Of a stretch of DNA of 64,000 nt, positions 21,787 through 34,790 are shown piece after piece. The position numbers and the translations under genes are program-made. The notes beneath the pieces are model-generated. The model saw nothing but the letters and a program-made list of their open reading frames with translations, was not told the DNA's origin and ran no database searches. Every line of letters begins with the position of its first letter. Position 1 is the first letter of the stretch. This DNA comes from Clitopilus passeckerianus (taxonomy: Eukaryota > Basidiomycota > Agaricomycetes > Agaricales > Entolomataceae): contig CALYLX010000143.1 in NCBI GenBank assembly GCA_944990035.1, forward strand, positions 434,001 through 498,000, in the 5' to 3' direction.

Positions 21787-24076
21787 ATGTTCTTTTCCTT
21801 CCTTACCACCTTCACCCTCCTCGTGTTCCATGCGAAGGTAGCCCTCGCCGGTCAAATACCGGTGGTCAATGGCATCCTTGGAGGTACCAATCCGAATGGC
21901 TTGCCCTCAGCCAACATCCTGGCGGCGTCCGTGTCCTCCGCCTTGAGCAACGAAACGACGCCAGGACAACTACGAGTCGTGGAGAACTCTGGGATATGTG
22001 GTCTGTCGTGTCATTTACCATTGTCCTTTTACGTTCCTGATCGGTATTTAACCTACAGAAACTACTCCCGGGGTCTATCAAGCATCAGGATATGGCGACT
22101 TGGCCAAGGATCAGAGCATATGGTAAGATTCACGTCGAATTACGTCTACCGCGCTGACCTGTTTTGGTTCCCAGGTTTTGGTTCTTCGCTTCACGAAAAA
22201 ATCCCGACACTGCTCCTTTAGCGCTTTGGTTCAATGGAGGAGTGCGTATGGCCCTCTTCTCAAATACAAAATCAGCGAACTCATAGATTATATCGGCTGT
22301 TTTAGCCCGGATCGTCTAGCATGATTGGTCTTTTCCAGGAATTGGGGCCATGCCGTATCAACAATGATAGTGCCTCCGTCAGCCTTAACCCATACTCATG
22401 GAACAATGAGGCAAACATGCTCTTCATCGACCAACCTGTTGGCACTGGATTCTCCTATGGCAACACCTCGCATGTCGGAACGTCACAATCAGCGGCGGAG
22501 GATGTTTGGCGATTCTTGCAGATCTTCTTGAAGGACTCCAGGTTCTCCAAATATCAGAAGAATAACTTGGCTATCTGGACAGAGTCGTATGTACCTTCTT
22601 GACGCTAATGCTTGGTCTTCAAGCTTACGACTTCCTCAGGTACGGTGGGCATTATGGGCCAACGTTTGCAAGGTAATGCTCAAGATCCGCTTCACCCCAT
22701 ACCTGACTGATCATTTTGGCCTCGGAAGTCATATCCTCGACCAGAACCAAGCCATCGCAGCAGGCACCCTCCAAGGCCTGACGCTCAACCTCAAGGTCCT
22801 TGGGATTGGAAACGGGATCACTGTGCGTGCGGGACCTATATATAATACCGAGGTTAACTCACGTACCAACGAAACCAGGACCCACTAGTACAATATCCCC
22901 AATATTCAAATTACTCAAGGAACAATGCATACCACCCGCTCGTAAACGACACCGTCATAAACGCGATAACTGCGCCAGGTGGAGCCCAGGATATGTGCTC
23001 TGACTTGGTGATTATCTTGGTTTTACAGAAGAGCATAACCCTGAAACTGAGTCTTCCTAGATCCAACAATGCTATAATGGAGGATCAAACTCAACATGCT
23101 TCAGTGCTCAGGCCTTCTGCAACCAGTACATCCTCAATCCTCTGGCAGGCAAATACGACGTGAGCAACGTCTTTCCGTGTTTTCAGAATCTTCCCCAAAG
23201 TGGGTACTAACAGCGCGCCCTCAGGTCTATTACGTTCCATCGTTTGACCCAGACCCATATCCCCCGGACATCACAGCATACCTGCGATCCATTGCTCCAA
23301 CAGTTGGTGCCGCGACAATTTGGTCGACTTCGAATGCCAAGGTGTATTTCCAGTTTGCCAACACCGGTGAGTAATGTCTGTCTGAGCCTGGGGATCCGAC
23401 GCTTACCCTCGTTAATAGGTGACTGGATGAGGAATTCAAGACCAGACCTTGAGAAGGTCATCAATGCTGGTGTACGCACGATCCTGTACAACGGCGATGC
23501 AGTGAGTTTCTTGGATAATCCCTCATTTCACCCCGACGTAGTCTAACAGATCCTAGGACTACATTTGTAACTACCTCGGCTGGGAAGCGATGGTAAGTTA
23601 CCCGTTCTTTTCATCGAGAAATGCCGCTGATCGACTTTTCCCTTATCCTAGATCGATAACCTGAACGTCAGCTTTAAGCAAGACTTGCAACTGCAACAAA
23701 ACATAGGCTGGTCATCCTTCGAAGTGGAAGGCGAGATAGCGGGACGATACAAAACAGTAAATTCAGCCCTATTCTCATACGTGAGATTCTATGGTGCTGG
23801 ACATGAGGTTCCTGCGTACAAGGTCAGTTCTGGCCTCATGTCCGGTGAATCGCATGCTAACCGGAGCTGCCTCGTGTTCAGTCGGGGAACCTTGCGGTTG
23901 GTCAGGCGGCTGCACAGATGTTCACTCAGGCCATGTCTGGTCAACCTGTTGGCGCCGTTAACCCAAAGGTCACTACATCGTCGGGCACATCACGGTCCGC
24001 CACAAGCTTCATTTATGGATCTACATCGCTGGCTCTCGTCGCCATCTCATTACTTGTACACGGTGAAATGTATTAA
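21787..24076 (+). CDS. Secreted serine carboxypeptidase (peptidase family S10)
   Basis: About a dozen short exons join in phase into a complete S10 enzyme that would remove C-terminal residues from peptides. It begins with a signal peptide ([21 protein letters not shown]). Family marks follow in order: [12 protein letters not shown] across intron 1 (donor gtctgt), [24 protein letters not shown], and the nucleophile motif ES|YGG, whose serine codon is split by the intron near 22588-22639. Then come IGNGIT, the catalytic Asp region YNGDA|DYICN, and the catalytic His in [10 protein letters not shown] near 23805. All three catalytic residues are present. The tail is Ser/Thr-rich, then hydrophobic ([13 protein letters not shown]), then HGEMY, so the protein may carry a GPI signal or a membrane anchor. 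The stop is TAA at 24074-24076. Confidence 0.9.
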
Positions 24077-25163
24077 ATTTAAATTTGGCATCAGTGTATT
24101 TAATTATCGGGAATCAAGCGGTCGTCCAATGTTGGCAATATAATTTATTGAATTCATTCAGACTCCACACACGCCGTCATGGGACTTGATCAAAATTGAG
24201 GATTGAACGAACCAAAAAATCCAGGTATCGTTGAGAACGGCCAGCCGCCTCTTCTGAATACGGCCGTCTCACATGCAGACATGCAACTGATACATAGACC
24301 ACCTCCACCTTTAGATATTCAGCCAGGCGGATCACAGCTTCGAAAACCACTTGTAAACACAGGATTTCGAGCCCTACATCAGAAAATACTCTCAGATGAT
24401 CATCACGTTGAATGTAATGATATCGTATGTACATAGCCCTCAAAGCTGCCGATATATCGGTAATTCTGAAAAAGGCGAGCTCATGTTTCGTTCTAGGTGG
24501 GAAGCCCACCCTCCAACACCGGATATGTGCGTCAACTCTCAGTCAGGGAGCGATAGTGATCTGAGTGGAGGTGTGGGTACTTCTTGGGTATTACGGAAGT
24601 GCTTGACATCGCACCGAATCCCAACATCACGTTGGTGAGTAGGGTTAGGGGGTGAAGAAAATCTAATACCGATATCATTGTGTGAACGTAGGCGCTTTGA
24701 ATTCAGCGACGATGCTGAAGCTCCAAGCCTTTGAACCTGCCGTGATCGCCGCAATCTCCGTTGTGAAGGCTTCACGGGTGATTATGGTTCATCATCGTGT
24801 GCATCCAGCTGGACGGCAGTGTTTGTGGAGAGAATACCTCCAGGAACAGGGGAAGATTCCGAGGAATCGCAGAGGAATGTGAAGTGTTCACGACAAGGAG
24901 GAGGAGCTCCATCGCGACGAATGGCAACAGAGGATCTTCACGAATCATGAATCACCTGAATGTTGCGAAGCCAGCTGTATTCAGCGCTGAGCGTTGATGT
25001 CGGACGCTTTAAAAAATTCCGGAATGGCATCTGATTTCCCATTGATTCAAATTCCCTCTAGACTAGCTAGTTGTATATGGGTCGAAGTGTACGACCGTCC
25101 ATTAAACGAATGTGAGATATTTTGATGTGCTGTATGCTACCAGCGAGTAAATATGATAGGACT
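24077..25163. other. Intergenic between convergent genes
   Basis: No gene seen. A TAGGGTTAGGG string at 24640-24650 is too short to be telomeric DNA. Frames at 24203-24997 are unremarkable. Confidence 0.45.
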
Positions 25164-26533
25164 CTAGTAGGCCTTGCCGTTATTCGATTCTACGTCGTTT
25201 TGACCGACACCCTTCATGGCGTAGACGTCAGATTGAGAGTCAACAACCCTTGAGATGTTAACATGGACGCCACTGCGTGAGCTGCCGAAGGCGACAGGCG
25301 CAGTATTTGCGAGGGTAGTGTGGTTGTCCCGAGTGAGACCCAAGCCAACTCTGACGATGATGAGAAGTGGGGTGGTTGTCTGTGGGCCATCAATCAGGGG
25401 TGCGATAACACGGAGAATCAAACGATGGACTTACAGCAAGCTGGATGATACCAGTGATACCGACGAAACCGGCAGGAAGGCCGACAATGTCCAAGACGAA
25501 GATAATGAGTGTCGCAATAGCGTAGACAGCGCCGGATTCGACGATTGTAAGGACAGTCTCGGTGTACTTGTTCTTTCCACTGCGAGTCATAGATGCAGTG
25601 TTCTGTCCTGCGCGCCACAAGGAGACACCAATAATGACGGTCAACGTGGTGTTGAGTGCAAGGTCAAGGGACCAGGCAGCCTTGCCCCAAGCCTGGATAA
25701 CGGGGGAGAATAGATCTGCTCCCGGAGCAGCGAGAAGACCAATGGAAGTGAGGGCACATGCTAACGAAGCACCATTCAGTACAAGCGCCCCGGAAACACG
25801 GGGGACAATACTCACAGATGTGAACCGCCTCGAAAATCAGCTGAAACAAGACGTCAGACGATGTCCCAACCGACAAGCCCATAGGGAAACTTACAGGACC
25901 AACGATAATCTTCCAGCTCCGGCCGAGGACCATGTATAGCCGCAGAATCAGGAGGAGGTTGTTACCCATAATCTGTCGGACGAGATGTCAGGAAATTATC
26001 AAGGTGCTAGAAAGCAGGACTGACGTTAAGAACGTAAATGACAGAGTTCACGGTTGCGAGCTTAGCGCCCAGAGCTGCGAAGTAAATGTCGGGACCGAGG
26101 GGGGACTGATTGTTCGGTGCGTCCGTGTACGCTTGCACAAGTTGAATCCATGAAATGGTAAAGTGGGCGGTAGAAAGGGACATGAGGTATAATGACATGC
26201 AAGTCAAGAGCCTATTCGATGGAGTTGGCTGCTGTTGACCTTCCAAGGAAGGAGGGGGGACTTACATTGAAGCGCTCTTCATTTTTCGCCTGAGAACATA
26301 CATGGTTGCGGAAAACACCACCACGCTGGAGAATGCAACTGTTAGCCATGGAGTAAAATCGCTAGTATTCAGAGTCGTACTTGATTCCTAATAGCCGCTA
26401 GTCGTCAGGAAATGACTGAATAAGATGATAAAGATGATAACTCACCGTAGAGCATAGCTTCAAAGAGAATCGCATTCATGTTCATCCTCCCAAAGGGAGG
26501 GATAACTGGAGCTGGACCTGGAGTCGTGGACAT
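25164..26533 (-). CDS. Multi-pass (about seven-helix) membrane protein, agaric orphan family
   Basis: A multi-exon gene from ATG 26533 (MSTTPGPAPVIPPFGRMNMN) to the stop at 25164. Exons can be followed through short introns: the first three carry NAILFEAMLYG and VVVFSATMYVLRRKMKSAS, and later ones SLYLMSLSTAHFTISWIQLV, ALGAKLATVNSVIYVLN, NLLLILRLYMVLG, SLDLALNTTLTVIIGVSLW, ESGAVYAIATLIIFVLDIVG and TTTPLLIIVRVGLGL. It ends with a polar cytoplasmic-type tail (SGVHVNISRVVDS). This layout is typical of a large uncharacterised agaricomycete membrane family, with an acidic residue in helix 1 and a conserved arginine after helix 5. It is not a Ste3 receptor by any motif I can see. A TATATA box lies 70 bp upstream of the ATG. 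Confidence 0.65.
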
Positions 26534-28016
26534 GGCTCTCCTCCTGGTGATAGAAAGACAGTGGACGGTACGAGGGAACGGAGGTTAGCAGACCCAGGAA
26601 GCTATATAGGGCATGCATGCTCGCGCCAAAGGGGGAAATAAAAATCCATCGGTTGACAGAATTCTGACAGACGAGTTCAAGCTAACCGTGCCCGATCATC
26701 ATCTTTGCTAACCTTGGTCCCCTTTCGTCTCGGTATCAGATCTCCAGGGAATTATCATGGTCTCTATATTCAATGTGTTCCCCACAACAGGCGGGCATCA
26801 AGGGAAGCCAACTTGAGAATGCGGTTAACGTGGAAGTTTCTGTCAAAACTTTGATTTCCCGTTGTGTATAAGGGTCCTTCCGTGGGCGGTAATATCAGCC
26901 TCGTGTGGTGAGTCCCGTTATCATACCCGCGATACGCAACGATATCCTTGTGTAGGGTGGAAGAGTTGAGCGATCGGCTGATAATCCTGGGCAACTCAGG
27001 CCAACATACTAGTTCCCCGGGTTGAAAAGTACTCTGAGCGTCCCAGCAGTTTTAGGTCTGTATCGTGCGATTGAACAGCTTCAGCTTCTTCACTCGTTTC
27101 CTTCAGAAGTTGCCTCGGGAATTGCGCAACGCCAAGTTGTTCAGGCTTGACCTCTTGCAACCGTTTTCTCATCGCATGCCACCCTCCATCAAGGTGTAGG
27201 GTCGACTGTATATTTGAGGTGACACCGCATAGAAACTTACTTAGAATATACATAGTGATCTTCTAAATAGCCGTACCTTGATACTTGCCCCACTCGTCTC
27301 TAAGTGAATGTATATGGTGGTAAGAGCGTGGTACAATCGGATGAAGCTGCCGAGCAGGAGGCGGCCTCAAGACCGAGGACGGTCCGCATCAGTATTTGGC
27401 TACGCCATCCGTACCAAATATAATCAATTCATCAGCTGATCACCTCTTGGAAGCTGTTGCAACATACGTTACACCGCTACGCGACTATACATCCATATTG
27501 AAGTGGGGTAAGAAGCCTTCATGTTTTCCCATCGTTTCTACCGTCATAGGAGGCGTTTCACAGTGCTTGAACAACTGCTCGATTGAACTGGAGACCACTT
27601 TGACAGACCGGAGGTATTCCAATACCACGAGGCTCCTAGGCCGCCGGCTCCGATTAAACCAGCTGGGTTATCGAGCTGTCGAAAGGTACATCATGGACGG
27701 TCCTGACCTGGTCCTGAAGAACCACAATATCGAACAATCAATCTGACAGAATACCTCCTTGAAGTTTAGGTTCGCTGTGTTCTTGGCGAGGCTCTCTGCG
27801 CAATCCCCTATCGAAGAAGTTCGCCGTACGTCCAGAACTTCAAGGAAGTACTATTACAGTTGGCTGTGATGAGAATGTGGTCTGATGGGGGCTAGCCTCA
27901 TGTTCTAATCGACGTGATCGAATTGGCTCCCTTAAGCGTTGAGATCAGAATACAAGTCACCATAAAGTGGTGGGCTTTCCGTTCCCTCGTCGTCAAAGGC
28001 CTTGCCACCACTCACC
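26534..28016. other. Intergenic between divergent genes
   Basis: Shared upstream region of the membrane-protein gene (-) and the second P450 (+). Frames at 26770-27253 (-) and 27396-27746 (+) have protein-like composition but no recognised motif. Nothing further seen. Confidence 0.4.
26603..26608 (-). promoter_or_regulatory. TATA box of the multi-pass membrane-protein gene
   Basis: On the minus strand the sequence reads ccctatatagc, 70 bp before the ATG at 26533. Confidence 0.45.
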
Positions 28017-30229
28017 ATGAGTAACAGACTCCTCCTCGACGTCAGTGTTGTAGGCGCCTGTGTCGCTGCAATCGTCACTCAATGGCTCATGAAACGCCGC
28101 TCACAATTGCCGCTGCCTCCTGGCCCTGACAGGCTCCCACTTATTGGGAACTTACTGCAAATGCCCAAGAGTAAAGACTGGATTACCTACCACGAATGGT
28201 GCGAGAAACTTGGTGGGTGTTCGTGCTAATTTCCGACTCGCAAGGTTGCTCAAGCCACTATACCAGGAACGGATATCCTTCACTTCGACGCTGCAGGGAC
28301 GTCATTGATTATTCTTGACACTGCGGATGTCGCAAACGAACTACTAGAGAAGAGATCTTCGAACTATTCAGACCGGTGAGTTTCGGTAATTGCCACCATT
28401 TAATCCATTCCTGACATGGGTTCGATAGGATGCACTTGACAATGGTGGTCGACCTCATGGGTTGGAATTTTCTCCTCGGCTTCCTACCCTATGGTGAGTT
28501 CGCCTCGTGGCGTCGACGGAACCTTTATACTGAACTTCCTGATAGGCAATGTCTGGTAAACATACCTCTTATGGCCTACATATCTCCCAAGAAAAAATTC
28601 TGATGTCATGCTTCGGATGTAGGCGCCGACGCAGACGGTTGATGCACCAATCTTTCCACCCGGAAGCCGCAACCAAATTCCACGCCTACGAACTCAAGGC
28701 TACTCATGGCCTCCTTCGCAGAATCTTGGATGATTCTGAACATACAGATGTTCTCAAGGAACTGAGGCAGTGAGTATTTCGTACAATCACCGACAAGGGA
28801 TTCGTCTGGTACTAATATCTTTGATCAGGATGTCTGGTGAAACCATCATGAAAGTCACATATGGGCTTGATGTTCGCGAAAAGAACGATCCGTTTATTCA
28901 AGCAGCGGACAAGGCGATGGAAACAATATCGTATGCCGCTGTACCTGGAGCGTTCTTGGTGGATGCCATACCCGCACTCAAGTATGTTCCGGCGTGGGTC
29001 CCGGGCGCTGGTTTCCAAAGGAAAGCGAAGGAATGGAGGAAAACTGCCGAATACATGGTCAAGTTGCCTTTTGAATCTGTGAAGGCCAAGGCGCAGGTAT
29101 GGTCATTTATTGATTGATTGACGTCAATGCTCTGACTCTGACGCGAATTTTTTGAAACCCTCGGGCCGGCGATGAACCTTATTCCTTCATGTCCCATGCA
29201 CTCCAACAGAAAGATCCTCACAGTGACCCGAAAGAGCATGAAAACGACGTCCAAGGTGCTACGGGAACCATGTATGCCGCTGGAATGGATACGGTGAGTT
29301 GCCCGGAGATTTCAAGTGTCACCCTCTCTAATATCATTCTCTGCAGACAGTCTCAGCCATTTCTACGACTCTCCTGGGCCTCCTGGAACATCCCGAGGTC
29401 GTAGCCAAGGCTCGCAAGCAAATTGATGAAGTCGTTGGAACAGACCGCCTCCCAACGTTCGACGATTATAACCATCTCCCGTACCTAACCGCAATCGTAA
29501 AGGAAGGACTAAGGTGGAGGACGACTACCCCGATTGGTATGTGTTCAATAGAGTCTACTCCCCGCAACCTTTCTGATGAAAGCTGTCTTCAGCGATTCCT
29601 CACATGGCAGACGAGGAAGACGAGTTCAATGGCTATCGAATTCCCAAGGGAGCGATTCTCATCCCCAATGCCTGGTATATAGTTCTCTTATCCGTACCTG
29701 TTCCAGACATGGCAACTTATACATTCGCTTTGATAGGGCCATGTTACACGATCCAAAGCATTACCCGGACCCATGGGACTTCAAGCCTGAGCGATTCCTC
29801 AATAAGGACGGAGAAATTGATCCCACCGTAAAAGACCCAGCCCACGCTGCTTTCGGGTTTGGCAGACGGTAAGTAATTTACCTCAAGTTTTTTCAACCGA
29901 CGCGTTCTCAACAGATCCAATTCAATTGCAGAATCTGTTCTGGTCGCTACTTCGCTGTCGACGCGGTCTGGATTGCCCTAGCATCCTTGATCGCCGCTTA
30001 CGACATTTCCAAGACTGTCGATGAGAACGGGAAGGAGATTCCTCTGACGCACAAGTATCGCACTGGCATGGTCAAGTAAGTACCATTTCTGATTCTCTAT
30101 ATCGCTACGCCACGTCCTGATGCTGACGGACACAATAGCACACCTGAACCTTATCAATGTGTATTCAAGATCCGCTCTAAAGAAGCAGAGGCGCTGGTCA
30201 ATGCCACCAGCTCGCAAACTTACTACTAG
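28017..30229 (+). CDS. Cytochrome P450, class with PPGP hinge and AFGFGRRICSG haem loop
   Basis: A membrane-anchored P450 with about ten exons. The start is ATG 28017 (MSNRLLLDVSVVGACVAAIV anchor). Motifs in order: LPLPPGPDRLPLIGNL; I-helix GTMYAAGMDTTVSAIST across an intron near 29292; ExxR in IVKEGLRWR (29500-29520); PERF near 29790; and the haem loop FGFGRRICSGRYFA across an intron near 29869-29931. The stop is TAG at 30227-30229. Between 28495 and 28622 the reading YGNVWRRRRRLMHQ requires a 10-nt exon (28546-28555) between two introns, and both phases fit. The pattern matches the large agaric group often labelled O-methylsterigmatocystin oxidoreductase-like; substrate unknown. No disabling change seen. 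Confidence 0.88.
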
Positions 30230-30579
30230 GGTTCAAACGTTCAATGGTGGCTGCTGGGAATGGACTACGTCATTACACCTCGCATGGTAGGGTGCATTCT
30301 TCTATACCCCGAAAGTTGTACATATCGTAAAGCATTCAATTGAAGATTAATATTCGTTCAAATGTACGGAAACGAGACATCGTAAAGTCGTGAGGACGTA
30401 TAAGAATAAATACTGGGAAGGAAAAGCGTTGTATAGATCTGTCCATCTTTCATCTGTAACGAGGGAGCAAAGAACGAAAAGAGTTCGACTGGAAAAGCCC
30501 GGGCCTTTTGTCCTATTTGTATTTTGTACACACACAAAGGAAATGTGTATCTGCGGCATGGGTCCATGATGGTGTTCGT
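30230..30579. other. Intergenic between convergent genes
   Basis: 3' flanks of P450 2 (+) and the chitin synthase (-); no gene seen. Confidence 0.5.
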
Positions 30580-33500
30580 CTACTCGCCAGCGAACAACCG
30601 AACAATCATATACGCCGTTGATCCAATAAACCTGACGACTGAATAAAGCGGAAAATTCCATCAGTCTCAATACCAACACAGTCGGGACTCAGGGAAAAGG
30701 TACGCACGGGCAAGACCAGCGACGGAGAACAGCAAGAACGCCAAATATCCATTAACAGCCTTACTTGCGCTGCTGCTATCATTCGTCTTCAGAATCAATG
30801 CCGCAAGCAATGCATTCGAGAGCGTCCAAGCAAGAAGCACACTAGACACGGAACCTGGTCAGTTCTTCCGCGCTAAACTCACTGCAACACCGGAAAACTC
30901 ACTTCGTCCTGAAACTCCTGTAATAATCCTCCTCCTGCTGAGCAGCATTAACTTTGGGCTCCTCCTTAGGCGGCTTCGTCTGCAACACGTGTATAGCGTC
31001 TTCGTATAACATGTTCAGATCCTTTTCACTCGTTGGCCCAGCGACCTCAACCGTGTTCTTGTTCTCGCCTTTGCCGGTTTCGATCTTGTCAAGCTTCTGA
31101 CCGGGTGCGTTGTCACCCTTGGTACCCCAAGAAACGTCGTGTACGTTTGCAAATGCGTAGACGTTCAGAACGGCAATGTAGGAGGGGGCCATGAGGAGGT
31201 ATTGGATAAAGGACGTGATCATGTGCCAGGGCTCGAACTGTGTGATGAGGGTGGATTTTTGTCAGTATATGCTGGGCGGAAAGGCATGGACGAGGCGACT
31301 CACGAAAATCAAACTAGCAATGAGATAGAGACCAGTGGTAGCCAAAATCGACAAAACGATGTTTCTGAAAATCGGGTTGGTGAAGACGTCTCCAGCACCG
31401 ATGGCATGTCCAGTGTTTTGCTTTATCTCATCGGCAACTTGCTCGATACCCTTGATCGCAAGTAGGAAGGCCGCGGTCTATAAGTCTTATTAGCTTCCTG
31501 AACTTAAGAGCAATGGAAGAGAGCGCATACAGTCATGTATACCGTGACAACAGCGAAACCAAGCATCGCGAGGGTATAACCCCACTTGCTACCTTGCGGT
31601 CGATTTCCAAGTGACAGGATGAAGCACATAATCAACAGTCCGACGTAAAAGTAGTTCAGGATGATATTGACCCAATGCGTCTGGCGGTAGAGGGTTTCCA
31701 TAGCCGTAGTGAGCACCGAGAACGCGATGTAAAAATTAGCCTGTCATGCATAAACCATCAGCATCCTCCCCTCAAGGAACATTAGGAAGCAAACTCACCA
31801 AAGCAAACCAACTGAAAATCAAGTTAAACAGCTGATAGAACATCTCCACGTGGATCCACGCCTTTCTCACAAACGAATGCGAGCTGCGGTAGATATAGTA
31901 GAAATGCACAGTGGAGTGAACAGCAGCGAAGAACGAGCCGTTCAGCCATCGTCGACGTTGGGAAATCAGTTCGGGGACTTGGTCTGGCACGTCGGTGATG
32001 GCGTAGGCGGACTTGACGTAGTGAAGAGTCCAGGAGCCACCGCGTTTGGATACGAGTTCCCAGCAGAGGATCTGTCCAGGTGAGAAGGTGAGATTTGGGA
32101 TTTAAGGTGGGCAGAAAGGGAAACCTACACGATCCTCAGCGAGGTACATGTTGGCAGTGAAGATATCTGCACCAGCACCGTGCATCTTTTCACCCAGGAA
32201 GTACTTCTGCAGCGGCCCTTCGCCTGTCACATCGTTTTGCAGAGCAATGTACCGGTATGCAGAGAACGCTCCTGGAAGCACAGTGATGTACCCGAAAATT
32301 GATTCCCTGTCGCAGCCTCGTCAGAATGATGCAGTTTGCTGAGAGCAGAGAAGACTCACAAAGGCTTGTCGAGGATGTTACTCATCTTATACTCAAAGTT
32401 CTGCGCAGCGACCAACGGGTTCAACAGATTCCTCCAGTACTTGCCCTTCAACGCGACAATCTCTCCGCAAGCACCACCAACATTCGAGTTGATATCAAAG
32501 GCCTTCCACAAATGATAGATACTCGTTGGACCGGGCTCAGTTCCAACGTCAAGCAGGACGCAAACGTTAGGCTGGAGGACCGGGCCGAAGGCATTGAAGA
32601 ACCACCGATGGGAATTAATCTTCTTCGCGTTGAGTTCTTTGAGGCAGAATATAATTTGGACAGGAACCATTCCCTTTTCCGGCCCTTCGATTTTGAGGTT
32701 GGGTGTCACACTGACTTGAGTTGTGTACTCAAAGACGTGCGCTGTGACTGGTGTGCCATTGATTGCTTGCTATAATTAGGTAGAAAAGAAGGAAAAGGAA
32801 AATAGGTCAATATTCGTGTCCGAAAATAGTAAACCACCTTCCTACCTTGGCAACATCCTCCTGATAAGCCCCCATTGCAGCAATAACACTCAACGTCCTC
32901 GCATGGATTTTCGCTCGTCCGTCGCTGACAATACACACCACCACCTTCTTCCACCCCTCCTTCCCCCACGTCTTACTCCTCTCCCTCTTACACAAATGCG
33001 CAATATTCTTCATCACACCATGCATCGTCCTGCAAAACAACTCCTCATCTTCATTATACATCGTCATCACAATAAACAGCTCCGTCCTCCTCGGGGGGTC
33101 GTAGTGAATCTGCCTCAGCGTGAACCCAGAATCACTGAACCCATTAGGATCACACGTCACAGCGCTATAGCGCATATGCGTGAACTCCCTATCCGTGCGG
33201 TTGCCGCACAAGTCAAGGAGTTTAGAGGGCACAGGTTGGTCGTTGACGTAGTTCCCGTGGAACAGCTCGACTTTCTTGATCGTCTTGTATCGGCGAGGGA
33301 CGCGAGCGGGGATTCTTCCATAGCGAATATTGTTCGCCTCGTCGTCACCTGGTCCTGGTGGGTACCCGTAAGCGCCAGGAATGGGCATGTCGACGTTCAC
33401 GAAGCTATCGCTCTGTGAAGGGTCTCGTCGGAGGAGAGGTATAGCGCCGCTCCCGTCATGCTCCTGTTCGTGCTGCTCCTCGTCCTGGTACGAAGTGTTG

Positions 33501-33934
33501 TACGCGGTTGTGCTTGGGAAACTTGATTGGTTGTGTAGAGGGTGAACGTTGGGTCGAGGTGGAGAACCTGCATTGGGCGGAGGAGGGGGAGGCGTGAATC
33601 CGCCTGGGCCACCGTACCCACTCATAGGTCTGGGTCCACCGGGAGGTGGAGACATTGGATTCGAATACGGGCTCTGGTTATACCCACTTGCAAAAGGGTT
33701 GTTCTCGAGCTGAGGTGGAGGTGGCGGAGGCGCCAGGATGGAGAACGACTCCCTTGGTGGTGAGGAAAATGGGTCCTGGTGTCCATACGGTTGAGGTGTA
33801 TGTGATTGAGGTGGATATGGAGCCTGAGGAGGAGCGGGAGGGTAGTTAGGTTGCGCTTGCTCGTAGGGGTTGTACGAGTCGTTGTAGTGCCTTCTCTGGC
33901 CTTCGTCCGCTTCTGGAGGGGGGAAACGGTTCAT
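30580..33934 (-). CDS. Chitin synthase (division 1, CHS1-type)
   Basis: A plasma-membrane glycosyltransferase (GT2) that makes chitin from UDP-GlcNAc for the cell wall. The first exon (33934 to about 32846) holds a Pro/Gly/Gln-rich cytoplasmic N-terminus, then the catalytic start [18 protein letters not shown] and [12 protein letters not shown]. Later exons carry [41 protein letters not shown], the LAEDR box near 32130, and the hallmark [11 protein letters not shown] near 31950. Several TM helices follow ([54 protein letters not shown]). The last small exon reads [16 protein letters not shown] and stops at 30580-30582, after a 48-nt intron with donor gtgttg. Order and spacing are those of division-1 fungal chitin synthases; the exact class (I, II or III) is not assigned. 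Confidence 0.93.
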
Positions 33935-34790
33935 GGTGACTTCAAAAGGCTGCCTTGCGCGTCGTTATGTTCTTCTTCTGCCACGAAAACAGTATCAACG
34001 AACAGTGGGATTGAAGTGGCCTGATGCCCTCGATGATGTCGTTGCTCAGAATATATAGCTCAATCAAAGAAGCCAATAAAGCCTCAAAGAACGCGATTGA
34101 CTCAGATGAAGGTGATAGTAGCAGAGAAAGAAAGAGTGGAGACACCCGATAGCCGCCGAGTGTATAAAGCTGCGAGCAGGCCACTGACAACGCGGCAGTG
34201 ACTGTCTGGAAGGGAGCAATTGACTGACAGACGGTGCTGAGTGTGGTGTGGCTGTACCGCCAAACGTTGTTGCTGTGTTCTGTGTTCTGCGGACAGTTTG
34301 GGCCAGGGCCTTGGTGACACAGGAACCAACGCTGCGCAAGCCTGTTATGGTAGTTCATCATTCCCACGCCAATCAAAATTTGGCGCCTAATCGCGTTCCG
34401 GTGGTGCCGAAGCGTTTGGCAATTTTGGTTTTGGCTGCTGGAGTGCTGCGAGGAGGAGATGAGAGGCCGTAAGGTGGTGCGTAGTTCAATGGAAGTCGAT
34501 GGATGTGGGTTAGCATGATGAACTGATGAGACTTTCCCATATACCTCCCTCCACGAGGGATGTGATGACAAGGAGTGCACTGGCAGGTCCAGGGTCAGAT
34601 CTCTTACAAAGTGTTCCGTGCGGTGCGGCGCATTACTGCAGATTGCGTTCGCGGCAGGCCCGTCCGACGATCTGTCAAACGCTAACGATCGAAGGATATG
34701 TCCTCCAGGAGAACGTGATTGAGAGTGGTATTACAGGATAATTGGTATAATGGTACAGTGTATAGTACAATGTGTTTTTCAACCAGCAAC
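33935..34790. other. Intergenic upstream of the chitin synthase
   Basis: Promoter and 5' leader of the chitin synthase (-) on the left; 3' flank of membrane-protein copy 3 on the right. Minus-strand frames at 33942-34580 are Ser-rich and lack motifs. Nothing else seen. Confidence 0.45.

Noticed and set aside
24640..24650. Telomere-like TAGGGTTAGGG
   Set aside because: Only about two units, inside a gene-bearing region; chance occurrence.
25164..26533. Multi-pass protein as a Ste3 pheromone receptor
   Set aside because: Helix sequences and tail do not match Ste3 motifs that I know; it fits a common orphan agaric membrane family better.
34495..34515. tRNA A-box-like gtagttcaatgg
   Set aside because: No B-box (GGTTCGANNCC) follows at the right distance.
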